A stretch of 64,000 nucleotides of DNA from Oscheius tipulae (GCA_037178975.1 JASJZH010000005.1:6200001-6264000); one strand, 5' to 3'; numbered from the stretch's first letter, positions 24,006-36,324 are shown. Notes: generated by a model not told the origin, from the letters alone. Translations and numbers: made by a program.

Positions 24006-25148
24006 AAGCCACCCTCTCCCTAGGCAGCAGCCAGCCCGACTCTGAGCCGGGGCAGACCTGCAACTGAAGGGGCGGAGCGCTAAGAACACGGGAAGCGGGG
24101 TGTGTTCTCCCGCCTCCCCCACCCGTAAACAGAGAACATCAAAGTTTGATCGGAATTCTTTGCAGTCGAGACTGTATGGGTAGAGAAAAAGGATGTAGAA
24201 GCAAGGCCAAGCGACTTTCTGTCTCAGACATCCCAGTCCAGGTGCACTAATTTTTCCTAGAGAATGCTGACACATGAACGGCACGTGTCTTTACTTTTCA
24301 CGTCCTGATTTTTCTCAAAGGTGGTCTTCAATTGTATCTCAAGACTTTTGTTGGAGAGCAGTCTTTATAGAGGTGTGTCGGGCGATTGTCAGACCAGAGC
24401 GAACTTGGAACTTAAATCCACCTTTGTATCCGTTGGTTACTGAAGAACATCCCCTGAAGAAACATGAGTTGGAATACAAAGTGACGATCGTGAAAGAAGA
24501 ATGAACTAGTGATAACTAACATTGTACTAAAATGGACACGCGACTACGGTAGATTCAAGAAAAGGCCTTGTTATGAAACAGACTGCTGCAACCATGCGGA
24601 GACGGTATGAAAGAGTGCGACATCAAACATAGACATCAAAATCAGTTAAAATCTGAAGATTTCAAGGAAGCAACAGTCGGAAGTAGCGGCGAGATCCTTC
24701 TTGTCCACCTGTCAAAGAGACAAAAACTCTAGACGCCTAGTTCCTCACCGTTGCCCATTTACCCTTTTCAAAGTTTCTCTCCTGGATAACTCCTATCCAT
24801 CCACTTCCTGTGTTCCTCGGTCTAGACCATAATCCATGCACATATCACTAATGTTAATCTCAACTCCTAATCCCCACCCTCACTTTGATTGGCCTCTTTT
24901 CTTCTCCGTTGAAAGGCTTCATTCTGCTAAAACACAAAGCTTCGAGGTGGGGGTGGCTTCTCTATGATGAATGCCGCGGATTAGCAGGGAGCCTACAGAG
25001 TACAGTGAAACACATACAGCATGGTCCGGAAATTTGTATCCATGTCATTAACGAGGGCTTCTATGATCTCTGTAGTTCGTCTAAAGAAACTGCTAGAGAT
25101 CATCAGAATCCAAATGTCATTTTACTTTCTGAAGGAGAGATTTGAACC

Positions 25149-25218
25149 AGTGACGGGGAAGTTAAGGAGTTGCTGTATCATATCTGCTACAATATGAGTT
25201 TGCAGAGTCGCGTGTGAA
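25149..25218. repeat. Diverged repeat, copy 1 (tRNA-like)
   Basis: Shares AGTGACGGGGA, TATCATATCYGCTAC and GAGTCGCGTGTGAA, in the same order and spacing, with 25663-25733. On the minus strand this copy includes GGTTCAAATC, which fits a Pol III B-box, so a tRNA-derived repeat is possible. Confidence 0.5.
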
Positions 25219-25662
25219 TGAAACGAAAAGAGTAGACAAAAAACAGAATGTCGGGTCGTTCTACAAAGTTTTAGACCAGATTTTGAACTATACTTTGTAG
25301 AACATCGCGAATCTTGAAAACTTATCCTTTTACGACAAAACAGCTGTGTCCGTGGGTGAGGATAGATCACATCATATATTTTTTCCCGCCGGGTTCTCGG
25401 AGAATAGGTCAGTCTTTTGAATCTTTCAGTAGGTTTCGAGTCATTTCATGAATAGCCGATCACGGCGCGATGATTTCATTGTCTTTGCACGGAGGCACAC
25501 ACACCTGTTTAACAAGTTGGGGGTGGAATTATGGGAGAATATTCGGACCCCGCTTACACAGATCCGAGCTCCAGATTACGGTGATGCCAGCGAGGAAAAA
25601 TGATATCAGGTATTCGCTTATACCCAGCTCAGCTCTTTTTGTTGATCGACTTTGACTTTTCC

Positions 25663-25733
25663 AGTGACGGGGAGTATTGAAATGTTGCTATATCATATCC
25701 GCTACATTATGAGTCTCCAGAGTCGCGTGTGAA
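25663..25733. repeat. Diverged repeat, copy 2
   Basis: Same blocks as at 25149-25218, about 80 percent alike by eye. The B-box-like end is lost here. Confidence 0.5.
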
Positions 25734-28700
25734 AGTGGGGCAGAGTTTCGTGGACAGTTGCATTCGGTGCAATGAGTTTCGTTGAAAAGGTTAGAGAATA
25801 TGTTTGCAACGGGATCAGTATGACCCGGGTTACAGTATTATTCTGGTCACGAAGTTAAATCAGGGATACTGTGGCTGTAATCGTGGCAAGACCAGATATG
25901 GACATAAAAGCCCAAGAGTGGACAGCACGGCACTAGAAGTAGTACCAGACCAAATAGCAACGAATTACTGTAGTAAAAGTGGTAGGAAATCAGGTGAGAG
26001 ATATGGAGATGACTAGCATTTATGAGCCAAAATTCTTTTTCAGTGACTCCATTACCCAAGCAATCAAAAAAAGCGCCTTTGTGTCCTTTGTCCCGATCTT
26101 CGTTGTACTTTAAAACACGCTCACTTTCTGGATGTTAGAATTCTAGACTTTGGCCAACTGAACACGTAATCTCATCTTCATCTAATTATCTGCTGGATGA
26201 CTCTTGAACTTCCGCCAAATTTCCGGGTTAATAGTTGCAAAAACTGTATGTACGGTTTGGTACGGAAGAGTCTCAACCATGTTTTCGACCTTATCTTCCC
26301 GTACACATCATTTCTAATATCACAAGCGATGTTCGGAAGCCCTTCTTGATCGGGGATTAGCCGTGAGGGTGGAGATCAGGGATGGGGGTGGCTGAAAAGC
26401 TGGCAAAGAATACTCACGCGGTTTCAGATTCTGAGAAGAAGAAGGGACTAAAATGTCAGGACAGAGGTACTGACAGAATAGTTAAGAGACGGATAAAACA
26501 TACCAAGAAACAGATTGGCATTGAATCTTGCTGCAAAAGTTTAGCAACTTATAAAATTTTTTAGGAGCTGTTCCTGACTTTAAACCTGATTCCGTGGACT
26601 GCCCGAACGAAAGAGATTTCACCAGGATGTGGTGAATCACAAACTACGGAGTGAGCTATGATGTTCTCGTGCAAACTTTAAAGGTCCGAACCTGTGAAAG
26701 TGTGTGGAACTTAACATATGGAATAAATGTCATCTAATGACCGATTGTGGGAAATGAAGAGATACACAAAATATTCTAGGAACAAGTTTGGTTGATGCCC
26801 CGTAGGAACTCGTGACAGGTAGGTACACAGGGCGTTTAGAGCTAGATTACAAAACGGATCTCTGAAAAAATTGTAGTAAAAAATCTAGGAAAAAACCTTC
26901 TGTCACGACTGGACAGATCTTTTAGTCCTGAAACGACTCTCGGCATTAGTTTTGTACGTCAGTCCAGTTTCCAGACGTTCTTTACCGCAAGTTCATACAT
27001 CGAGTTCTGTTTATTTTCTATTCTCCATTTTCCAAGAAAAACATTCTGTTCACAAGATAGAAGATCAGCTCATTAGGCAACTCCTTTCCCGTCACTTTGC
27101 CGATTTTTCTCGAACTCTTCACATGTTTTTAGCATGAGAGAAAGGGCTATCCTCGTTCGTTCTTCGCTGGGGGAAGCCCATTGATAGGAGCGGACGCTCA
27201 GCAATTGTCTGCTTTCATCAGACCGACAAAAAGAGCGATAAGCGAAGAGTGCAAAAACTTTGTCCTCTGCGGATCCGAGAAGAATGGGTGCAAAGTCTTT
27301 CAATCATTGAGATGACCCTACTAGAAGGAATGAACATTTTTCTTCCAACAAATCATCGGATAATACTCTGTGATTGAAACTAAATATTTTGTTTTCCAAG
27401 GATTTACAGAGACTGTTGAACATTGAATGGAAATGTTGGGGTGTACCTAATTTTCTTCTGGCATTTGGCAAGTGCTCAGAGATCTTGAAGAAAACTGTTG
27501 GAAATGGAAAGGTAGGAAGCAGAGAGATGGGGGTAGACGTAAATGTCAGGTAGAAGTACAGTATTCCAAATGCGGGTCGCTTTCATTTTCATGGCGTTCC
27601 AACTTCTCTTAAGGCAAAATTTTTTTGAATTTTCAGCAGTAGGGCACAACGTTCGACTGGGGCTACCACAGCCTTTAAGAGTAGTGCAGCTTCTATCTTT
27701 TATAAACTCCGACTGCTGTTGTCTTCGGGACAGTATGGAGACGATAGGCCCGAAAGAATCTTTGTCCTTCTCTAAGTATCCTGAATGTCCAAAGCCAATC
27801 TTTCGGATAAACTACATGCAGTCTCCAATCCTTCCATCTTTTTCATCAGCTGATAGCTTCCAGCTTATCCCACCGCCTTCAATCTAAGCTGTACGAGGCT
27901 ATGTATGTGGCAAATAGCTATCAAAGATCCTCCGTTTATTATCCCGAAGAAAGAGACTGGAACCACGCGGAGGGCACGTTTTCGGATGATCACAGTCTGA
28001 TGTAATCGTTGCAATTGAACCCGGGGAGTGCCCTTGCGGAAACGAAGAAGGACAAAGTCCAACCGATTCACATGCTGGAGAGAGCGGGAGGGGACGAGAG
28101 ATCAACAAGGAAGTTCTTGGGGGATGTCCTCTTGGTGTTCCATTGAAAAGACTAGGGATAGATGAAAATGGTTACCTCTTTCTATACTTTTCGCAAAATC
28201 TTTTCCTATGATTGCATCATCCCACTCAATCGCGGTAATATCTTTCTCGCCCTTCCTTCTGGTGTGTGGGTGAACTTAATTTGGTGAATTTAAATACCCG
28301 ATGGCGCGAATCGAAAGAGAGAGAGGGGGGCTAGGCTACAAGCTGCACACAGAGAACCCTCGTCCCCACCACGTGGTTAATGGTACATTTGGAATCTAGA
28401 AAGGACTGATAAGGAGGTGAAGTAGAATGACGAAAGAGCGAAGGGTGAAGGGTGAGAAAGATAGGGTTCGAAAGATGGAAATGGATGGTATGAGCTACTG
28501 GAGTGAAACGAGATAGTTTCACAGAAACACCTTACTTCTAGTATTGTATAGTATAAATCTTCGAACCGATGCTCGAGTACAACCTGGCTCTGACCGCAGT
28601 GTGTAGCAGAACTCTTCGACCACGTGTTGGTCACAGTCATGGAGAAGTGTGAACTCTGAGACTGTCCGCGCTGACAAAGGATGATGCAAAGAGGCCGAGT

Positions 28701-29536
28701 TTTTGAATACGGCGCATCGCACACATGTGCGTCGATGAATCGGCTAAGTATTCCCGTTCTCACAACACTGTGTGGCTGGAATCGAAAGCACAGATGAGAG
28801 TTCAGTCATGTTCTTTCCTAGTACCGATTTCTGATGACCTGAACAATGGGCAGCTACCGTGCTTTCGTTCGTTCTTTGAAGCTACAGTCAACCGAATTGA
28901 CACAGCGTTCTTTGTACCCAAAACTGCTAGGAACTCTGGCGTGATCACAAACACTAGAAATAACTTTTGCTTGTTAGGTTTTTTGCAGAATCAGGAGCAA
29001 CAGACCGGAAGAATTTGGACCCTCGACTTGACTTCGACGTTCAGTCTCTTCTGTTTTTGACAAGTCTCTTTTCTCTAGCTGCTCTCTCCAACGTCGACTA
29101 TACCCAAGATGTCTAAACGGTCATTTTTCGGCTCATTTCAAGGAAATAGATTGTGTGAGAGATGTCTTCTACATCGACAAACCTACCGCCAACTTCGATG
29201 AATAACCCAATAAGATCTGATCTTTTCTCTTTACACCTTTGTAGATGTTCTTTATCGCAGTGAAGACAGGTTGAACTGCGAAAATCTACACGGAGTGAGT
29301 ATATCTTATGAACTGTGAACCTTATTTCTTGTCAAACCAAGGAGAAACGTTCATAGCTTATAACTCAGTCAGTGGACGCTCTTCCCAGTTTAGCGGTACT
29401 ACAAGCAGTGGAGGCTGCCAATGCTTGTATAGCAGAGGTATTTAGAGACGGCTTGTAAACGAAGTTCTCTCTTTTGCATTCGACTGCGCGTAGCTTCACT
29501 GCGACAAAAGCAAAGTTGTAGAGCTCATCTAAAGTT

Positions 29537-29667
29537 GACTTTCCACCCAATATTGACAATACTTCTTTTGGACAACACAACTTCTGCACAACATAGTTTG
29601 CTTGCTTTTGTTTCGTGGTACGGATGGACGGATGGATAGACACAATTGTGCTTTAGTAGTAGAGAGA
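29537..29667 (-). repeat. Helitron-like repeat, copy A
   Basis: Read on the minus strand it begins TCTCTCTACTACTAAAGC, preceded by A, and continues with blocks also found at 52744-52983 (CACGAAACA, TATGTTGT, CAGAAG, ATTGGGTGG). The far end is unclear and could extend to about 29374. Confidence 0.5.
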
Positions 29668-29825
29668 TAACCTAACAAACTTTTGTAGGTTATCCTGTTA
29701 AGTGTTATCCATGACATGAATTGACATGTACAGTTGGACGAGAGTCTAAAAATTCAAGCAGCAAAAAGAGCAATGAATCTTTACAAGGCAGAAATTTTTG
29801 GCAAAAAGTGTTTGTCTGCGACACA

Positions 29826-29900
29826 TGTCAACTCTAATCTGGATAAACAGTTGACTTTTGTGGAATACTCTGTCAAGTATTATCCCAGATCAGAATTAAC
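29826..29900. repeat. Palindromic MITE-like repeat, copy 1
   Basis: The left arm TGTCAACTCTAATCTGGATA and the right arm near 29880-29900 (TTATCCCAGATCAGAATT) are near reverse complements around a 30-nt loop. A related copy lies at 51473-51550, with similar flanks. Confidence 0.5.
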
Positions 29901-30652
29901 AAGATGAGTTAGAAGAGTCAAACAGCTCAAAAAAGTCCTGGATCTCTCCGCTAGGAACGTAAGTGAATGGTAGAATCGGATAGAGGTTGGAATCGACAAA
30001 AACGGTTATTCTTGAGTCTTGTTAGGCCTTTTATCTCTTACAGTAGATTTTAGCTGTTCTGGACATAGTCGCCCAATACTTTCAATTCTCTCTCCTACAA
30101 CGGCGATCACGCCACAGCTTCTAGCAGATTGGGATCACAGAACACTCAAATATAGAGAAAGTCTGGTAGCCACCTTTCAAGTATACGGTCCTCGGTTGAA
30201 CGTATAGAAGGAGCTGCAGGCCAAAGATAGTATGAGAGTGGTATATCCTTCAGAGAGTGTCAGAGGGAGACCCATAACAATTGAACTGCCAATAGAACTT
30301 TATATTGGAACCATTCCAAATGTCATTTAAAAGTTATCCATCCATGTATTACATTCCTGCCTTGTGACAGAAGCAAATGCCACTGCTTGTTTGATCATTT
30401 AAGTAACTGGGGAACTGAGTCGATCCAGTGTAGGCAATCCACGCAATTGGTCACTAAAAGAGCTTTTTCAAGTCGAAAAACTAAGCTCACTCATAGAAGA
30501 GGGTGGCAGTGCAGTTTTCTGCTACTTGGATCGAAGATCCCTAGAGGTTACTCTTTGTGCGATGATTGTTCTCTTATCTGATCGTTCATCGAATCGCCGA
30601 AGTTGTTGTTGAAGCCGTCGATAGACATAGTGATTCACATAGTAGATATAGT

Positions 30653-31787
30653 CCGCGACAAAACTTTTAGTACACCTGGATTTATATGATAATGAAATGC
30701 ATGCAAGCTGAAACTACGGCAGCAAACGAGTATTCAAGGAGGGATAACATTACATAAGTTTCGAACAAAACGATGAAGTAGAATGTTTCTTATTACAAAG
30801 TTTCTAAAATACCCGCGACAAAAGTATTGGTACAGTTTGCGTGCGCGGAGTTTTTCAACATTTTTGTGATTATGTTGCTATTTATCCTTTTCATTTGCAC
30901 TTTATTGGTCATTGTGTAAACTTCAGGAACAAGAATGCTCAGTGAAAACACGAAGCAACTTATTATCAGCAGTTACGCGGATGTGAAATCTTATCGCCGC
31001 GTAGCTCAAATCTTCGGGATCAGCAAGTCGACTGTGATGTCCGTTATCAAGAAAAAGAAGTCTAGAAGAGTCTAGAAGAATGGGAAGACCTAAAAAGTTT
31101 AAACCACGTGACGTACGAAGGCTGAAGCGTCACATTATCTCCGAAACTAGAGCCGGTCGTCGTCTAACATCGCGTTCCATTCAGCCCAGCTTGGGTGTGG
31201 ATTGTGATAGACGTACCATTCAACGCGTGCTAAAGAGCAATAATATTCTCTACGAGTTTCATCAGAAAAAGTTGCCTCTCAGTGACGTTGACAAGACGAG
31301 ACGCCTGAACTTTGCCCGCCTTCATATTATCAATGGTACGGATTTCTCTAAATGGATTTTCAGCGACGAAAAGCGCTTCAATTTGGACGGGCCGGACAAT
31401 TTGGGCTCTTACAATACGAGTACAGTCAAATTGGAGCGCGTAAAGCATCAGATGGGTGGCGGATCTATCATGATTCTTGGAGCTATCAGCAGTAAAGGGC
31501 ATCTGATCATCAAAGTACGTTTCGTACCTTTTTTAGCGTTGATACATCGAGTTCAGCGAGTCAGTGATCATTACAAAAGCGCCGACTATGAAAAGGATCT
31601 TCGCACTGAGCTATTTCCGTGGTGCAGGAAAGAAATGGGCCGTCAACAATGGTACTGGCAGCAAGACAACGCCAAAATCCATACTTCTAAGCTCATTGCT
31701 AACTGTATAGAAGAAGAGGGAGTGAGAGCGATCCAGTGGCCTGCAAGAAGTCCGGATTTGAACATTATGGAAAACATCTGGGCCTAA
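30653..31787 (+). mobile_element. Degenerate Tc1-like DNA transposon
   Basis: The element holds the broken transposase at 30935-31787. Upstream, the block CGCGACAAAA-CTTTTAGTACA at about 30656 recurs in altered form at about 30816 (CGCGACAAAAGTATTGGTAC), which looks like a terminal or subterminal repeat. No matching 3' terminal repeat was found just past 31787, so the right end is probably lost. Confidence 0.6.
30935..31787 (+). pseudogene. Tc1-like transposase with a frame-breaking 10-bp tandem duplication
   Basis: The first 45 codons (MLSENTKQLIISSYADVKSY onward) are a helix-turn-helix of the Tc1 kind and end at a premature TAG. The second frame from 31080 continues with the linker, then WIFSDEKRFNLDGPDN, QQDNAKIHTSK and SPDLNIMENIW. 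These show the first Asp, second Asp and Glu expected of a DDE catalytic core. The two frames are separated by a tandem copy of GTCTAGAAGA (31060-31069 and 31070-31079); with only one copy the ATG at 30935 and the downstream frame would be in phase. A 42-nt stretch (about 31515-31556) may be an intron. The protein ends at TAA just after the Glu motif, lacking the usual C-terminal tail, so the copy is dead. Confidence 0.85.
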
Positions 31788-32800
31788 TGACCAGCAGTTT
31801 GGATGCAAATTGAGGCCCGTGGACCAAAAAAGGACTATTGATAGAAGGTGGTTAGTTGTAAGCTGGAGGTTGGGATAAGAGTACTAAAGAACTTAGGCTC
31901 TCGAATACTGTACGAGTGTATTATCATTTGTCTTCAAACTCGTTCTTCAGCATAGATACTTTCTATATTTTTTTGAGTTTTTATTCGAACCGGTCACTGA
32001 TAAGTATAAAATCTAGGCGAGACGAGCTGTTGGTTAGGTCTCGAGGACCCAGGAACTTTACTTCAAGGGCCTTCTGTCCATTTGTTTTGACCTTTTTTGT
32101 ATCAGCGTCGTCCGTTTCCCACTCCTCCCTCTTCCATATCCTAATTCAATATCCACGCTGACCAGAGCATATGGAACCGGTCTCCAAAATTGCATTTGGC
32201 ATTCATGGAAATGTGCGCGACTCCGATTGCAGGAAGCAGAATTGCCAGTGTCTCTCTCCTACTAACACAAATCAGCCTTATGGTGGCCCGTATACAAAAG
32301 AGATAGAGGCCATTAAAATTCAATTTCACACCTTCTCTTTCCAATTAAGAGCCACAAGAAAGAGTAACCATCAGAGAGTGCCTGCAGGGCAAAAAAAGGT
32401 TAACTAAGCCGTTGGAAAATATCTGCTATTTCCTATTCCGAAAATGGAACCAATCTCTATCTTTAGAAGGAGTGTAGGTGGCTGACGAGCATTTTTGAAC
32501 AGTCACGTCTGTAGCCATGGTTTCTTTTCGGATTTGGAGTGGAGACAGAAACAATGGAATCTGGGGGATCAGAAGAGTCCATTAAAATGAGAAGGAGGGA
32601 CGTGAGAGAGCGGGTAGCACGGTTCTGGTACAGTTTCGCTTTGTGACTCAGGTGTTAGACCAGATAGAAGAAACATCACTGGCCGAGCCTGCTAGCGGTA
32701 GCGTTCTGACCCGGAGTTCATGGTTCTAAATGTTGCTAACCCCTCGTCCAGAGGACACCAACACATCAAGCAGAAACAGTTTTCATCATCTGAGTTTCAG
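31788..32800. other. Region 5' of the GPCR fragment
   Basis: It may contain early GPCR exons. A helix-2-like stretch (GLLSICFDLFCISVVRFPLL, about 32068-32127) and a helix-3-like stretch (CATPIAGSRIAS then LLLTQISLMVAR, about 32210-32295) are visible, but they lie in different frames and I could not join them. Nothing else was recognised. Confidence 0.35.
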
Positions 32801-34533
32801 TTACGCTGCCATGATGAAGCCATCCCGTTATGCTGATCAGTCTCTCACTCGCTGCAAATGCTGGATTGTCTTTAGCTGGATCACCTCTCTGCTACTATGT
32901 AGTCCCATAGTCGTCGCCCAAATGCAGGTCAGTCACTCAACTCAAAGAGGTACTGGAGAAACGAAATGCTAAAGGTCGGAAGCTAAATGTTCGTCTCCGG
33001 GGAGAGAGTCAAGGGGGGTGACGTCAGTCTCAGAGAGAGGGGATCGATTCGCTCCGCTACATGTATTAGCGAATTGCCTGTGAGACAAAGCGGCCCGGAT
33101 ATGGACCACCGGCCCTTTTGGGAAGAGGAACAAGACGGGCATTCGGGAAGAAGGGGAATTGTTTTTTGAGCCTGGGAACACGAAATAGAGGAAAAGCTTC
33201 CAGGTGATCTTTCTCGAGGACGTCCAACTTTGTGTTCTGGACTGGTCAGCTACAAGCCTACAGCATTACCTTGTTGGTTCTCGTCTTTTTACCAACGCTG
33301 GCCACAGTGTCAAATACGGGTTACAAGATCATCAGCGCTATGAGGAACAAGGAAGAGGTGGGCATTTACATTTGATTGTTTTTTTATTTGATTGCTTTTT
33401 TTAACTTTCTGCTACACTGTAGTCCTGAATACAGGTTTGTCTTTTCACCTCGATGGTTGCGAAAAGAAATGCTAGGTCAGAGCTGTGGATTCCAAGACCT
33501 CTCTTCACTCGTCGCTTAACGCTGTCCTTCTGTTTCTCATTCATTACCAGGCCCAGTTCATAGTTACCTCTTGTCCGGACAGTTTTCGAGCTACTAGAGT
33601 TCTCATATGGTTCATCAGATCGCTCATTTACAGAGGGCAAGACTGTCTTTTCCATAAATTGAGTTCATCCGAGACCAGATCTGACTAGCTCAAATGACAC
33701 CCATTTCTGATACTCCCCTCTATTCTCCCTGGAGGATTGACCCAACGTGATGCGTGGTGACTGGTAGCAGAGGCCAATTACGCTACCAGGGACGGGTATC
33801 TTCAGCCCCATTTTGCCACCCCAAAATATGATTAGGAGCTAGATTTCTAGTCGAGGGATTGACAAAGAGTGGTACTATGTTTCAGCTGGAGGACAGCCAA
33901 CGTCTGGTCATCGAGACTGATCCCAACTTTCAACTGTCGATGTTTCTCATGCTCACCTTCGTCGCCTCATGGATTCCAATCTTGATAATCAAGATTTGGG
34001 AGTATCTAACACCGCCTGAGCCCGACAGCGACATATCAATTGTGAGTATCTTGTTGTTTAGACGAGGACATAGGGAGTAAGCAGACGAGAAAGGGAATCT
34101 TTCTTTACTAAAGCGCAATGGTGTCCGTCTGTGTTATGGTATCCGGAAAATTGCATGTCAACACTAATACCCAAAAACGCTGACAAGTCATTTGATGTCA
34201 AGAGACAAGGGAACAAGCCCGCCTGTTATTAATTTTAAGCCAAGAATAAATGGGCTGCGAAGCTGCTGTCGGCAGCCGATAGGGACAGAAAGCATCGATA
34301 AGTTGTTGGATGTGCACGAGATCTCAAACTGTTGTTCAGACATTTGAGACATGTCTTGACTCTTATTATTTCAGATCACGTTCGTGTGTACGTGGATAGC
34401 AGTTGTCGGTCCGTCCTCCAAGTTCGTCATCTACATGACATTCAATCGTTCCTTTCGAGCCAGCTTCTTCAGTTGTTTTGGCTGTTGTGTGAGTTCTCGA
34501 CGGAGTGAATACCGCGACATTGGCTATCTCTGA
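32801..34533 (+). CDS. Class A (rhodopsin-like) GPCR, incomplete; helices 4 to 7
   Basis: Exon 32801-32927 codes for intracellular loop 2 and helix 4: RYAAMMKP-like start, [20 protein letters not shown] and [11 protein letters not shown]. An exon ending about 33354 gives helix 5 ([19 protein letters not shown]) and the start of loop 3 ([12 protein letters not shown]). Exon 33884-34041 carries helix 6 ([19 protein letters not shown], with SWIP in place of CWxP). The last exon, 34375-34533, carries helix 7 ([29 protein letters not shown] for NPxxY) and helix 8 ([10 protein letters not shown]). The ligand is unknown. The last two exons join in phase; the helix 4 to 5 link is not resolved. A GTGAGT in the last exon could splice to a further tail exon near 35040-35220. 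It may be a pseudogene. Confidence 0.55.
33726..33792 (-). other. Hairpin with tRNA-like ends
   Basis: On the minus strand the ends TCCCTGG and CCAGGGA could pair as an acceptor stem. An A-box-like TAGCGTAATTGG follows, with GGTCAATCC near the B-box position. But an internal GGTAGC/GCTACC stem conflicts with a cloverleaf, and the T-stem does not pair. It is at best a decayed tRNA or a tRNA-derived repeat. Confidence 0.2.
34099..34282 (+). repeat. Helitron-like repeat, copy B
   Basis: It starts with CTTTACTAAAGCGCAATGG and shares long blocks with 39478-39704 (AATTGCATGTCAACACTAAT, AAAAACGCT, AAGAGACAA, AAGCCAAG, GGGCTGCGAAG). It lies inside the last intron of the GPCR and explains that intron's length of about 330 nt. 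Confidence 0.6.
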
Positions 34534-35704
34534 CCCTTCCAAAGGATCCTCTCAATTCAACTAACCGGGTAACTGTTCCGAGCGAAAACTAGGTCGATTC
34601 AATTGTATCCCCCTCCCCCCAAACGGTATTGCTCATTTGTAAGATAAAGAATAGACAGAATTGTATAAAGTAATAATGGTTTTCTAGATTTTATGACTTA
34701 TGAACAAGTGTCCTTATTTATGGAAAACTCGAAGAAACCCTCCTCCTACCCAACACTGCTTGTCAAACACATTCCCAGTATGACTTTCTTCCCATTTCAA
34801 CTCAACCATTGTTGTGTTTTTCAGAGATTATGAAATATTTATTTTCCATTGTTTCGAAAAAAAGTTTCTATTGGAAGAACGCTCGAGCAAGATTGACAAT
34901 AGCATGCAATACACGATCTTCTTCGATCCGGAGAGAATAATGCATTTTTCTCTTACCTCCTCTACAGAACGGATATGAAAGCAGTTAAATCTCATACTTT
35001 CCCTTATAAGCATCCCTACTACTATCCCCTTATTGTCAGGAGCTGTATAGATATAGACATGAAACCGACGAGAAAGCGAGTTTCTGGATGGATCCCAAAG
35101 TAGCGACCACGAAATTGGCGGTCGTCAGACTACATCTCTGCTTGCCGAAGACTTCGGCTCTTCAACTGGAACTCCTAGTCGCGGCCACAGTTGGCGAACA
35201 AGTGTCCTGCTTTTACCAGCTAATAATTTGAGTATTGCATCGATTTCTAACATTTCTACAGTCATGGGTAAGGACGACACCCAACCGAAAGAAGCAATAG
35301 GCTTCGATTTAAGTTTGGTGTAGCCAGTCACCTCTTCCACAAAGTTGTCGATCCATCACGAATATGTGTCGATTATTTACAATCATATTTATCCATTTAC
35401 AGGTTCGCATGGACTTTAGGAAAGAGGCTTGCAGCTGGAATGGCTAAACGCCATTATTGTAAGCGAAACCACCTATCGCTAATATTGTAGTAGAGAGAAA
35501 GTCTTGTAGATATATAAAGGAATCCATTGCTGAAGCTGATCAACAAAAGTTTTTATTCACTGTTTGAACGCCTTAAAACTCGTCGCTTCGGTCTGAAAAC
35601 ATTACGTACTACACATTGCGTATTTTTCGCCGGGCGCCAATAAACTTCTCTTTCTAGTTCTCCTTAGTATTCAATCTAAAATATAAGCCCCAGTTCAGAC
35701 AAGA
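34534..35704. other. Intergenic region GPCR-JTB
   Basis: About 1.2 kb. A Ser-rich open frame ending GFDLSLV (about 35080-35322, plus) and a 61-codon frame from a TTGTCAG acceptor at about 35039 could be alternative GPCR tail exons. No other feature was recognised. Confidence 0.35.
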
Positions 35705-36324
35705 ATGATCGATTACTGTACTTCGAACAGGATATTCAGCTTCATACTCGCCCTGATTGGATTCTCCGTGCTGATCTTCTTCGTGGAAGAATACGCAGAA
35801 AGCGACGAGCCGAATGAAATGAAATTCAAAAAATATCAATCCAAAGGTAGGTTTAATTTTCTATTTTTAATACGAACGTGAAACTAACCGGTTTCTTCCA
35901 GAAGAAGTACAAAAGCACGTAGCACATTCATCTAACGACTGTTGGCTAAAAGAGTCGTTCACTTTCGTCCAGACCTGCGAACCATGCTCTGATTTTGAAA
36001 TCAATGCCATCAAAGCAAGTTAGTCGAGTTGTTCTTTCATCTTTTTATTCTGAACTGTTCCAGAGCACTGTCTCCCAACAGGGTTTTATGACAAACTGAA
36101 CTGTAGTAAGTCAGGAGTCCTAGCTTGGAAGCCGTGCATGTCGAGGAGTCGTGGTGATAAGGTAGGACAGGGTTTATATTTGAACTCAAGAGTTTTAGAA
36201 CCTGTTCTGGTGGTTCTTTATTATTAATTTTATCTTAATGGTCATCAGCACTATCGTGGCTGTAAAGAGGAAGGAGTTCTTGGGACGGAATGCGTACATG
36301 AGAGTACAGCAACAGTTCGAATAG
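35705..36324 (+). CDS. JTB: JTB (jumping translocation breakpoint) family membrane protein
   Basis: Four exons (35705-35846, 35902-36018, 36064-36161, 36199-36324) give about 160 residues. An N-terminal signal anchor or peptide (RIFSFILALIGFSVLIFFV) is followed by the cysteine-rich JTB ectodomain: CWLKESFTFVQTCEPCSDFE, then HCLPTGFYDKLNCSKSG and WKPC. A transmembrane helix (WWFFIINFILMVISTIVAV) and a short basic tail (RNAYMRVQQQFE) follow. Cysteine spacing and tail match human JTB, a small type I protein tied to cytokinesis and mitochondria; its molecular role is poorly known. The start lies 6 nt after a GTTCAG acceptor. It converges with the CX-module gene, 156 bp between stops. Confidence 0.9.

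Larger units (their letters stand above)
23865..30652. other. 6.8-kb gene-poor region
   Basis: No gene model could be supported. ORFs are short, on both strands and without domains; the longest (28377-28763, minus) is low-complexity Ser/Pro/Phe. The region holds a diverged repeat pair (25149-25218 and 25663-25733), a Helitron-like repeat (29537-29667), a palindromic repeat (29826-29900), several GGGGGTGG tracts, and E-boxes near 28370 and 28623. It may contain non-coding transcripts or the MAX enhancer, but nothing in the bases proves this. Confidence 0.5.

Noticed and set aside
28377-28763. 128-codon open frame on the minus strand
   Set aside because: Ser/Pro/Phe-rich low complexity, no splice context, no domain; a neighbouring frame is equally open.
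30600-30660. Possible CRISPR or tandem array
   Set aside because: Only two imperfect copies of one block, explained as transposon terminal repeats; no spacers.
32685-32745. tRNA-like stretch TAGCGGTAGCG ... GGTTCTAAA
   Set aside because: Stems do not pair as a cloverleaf; B-box imperfect.
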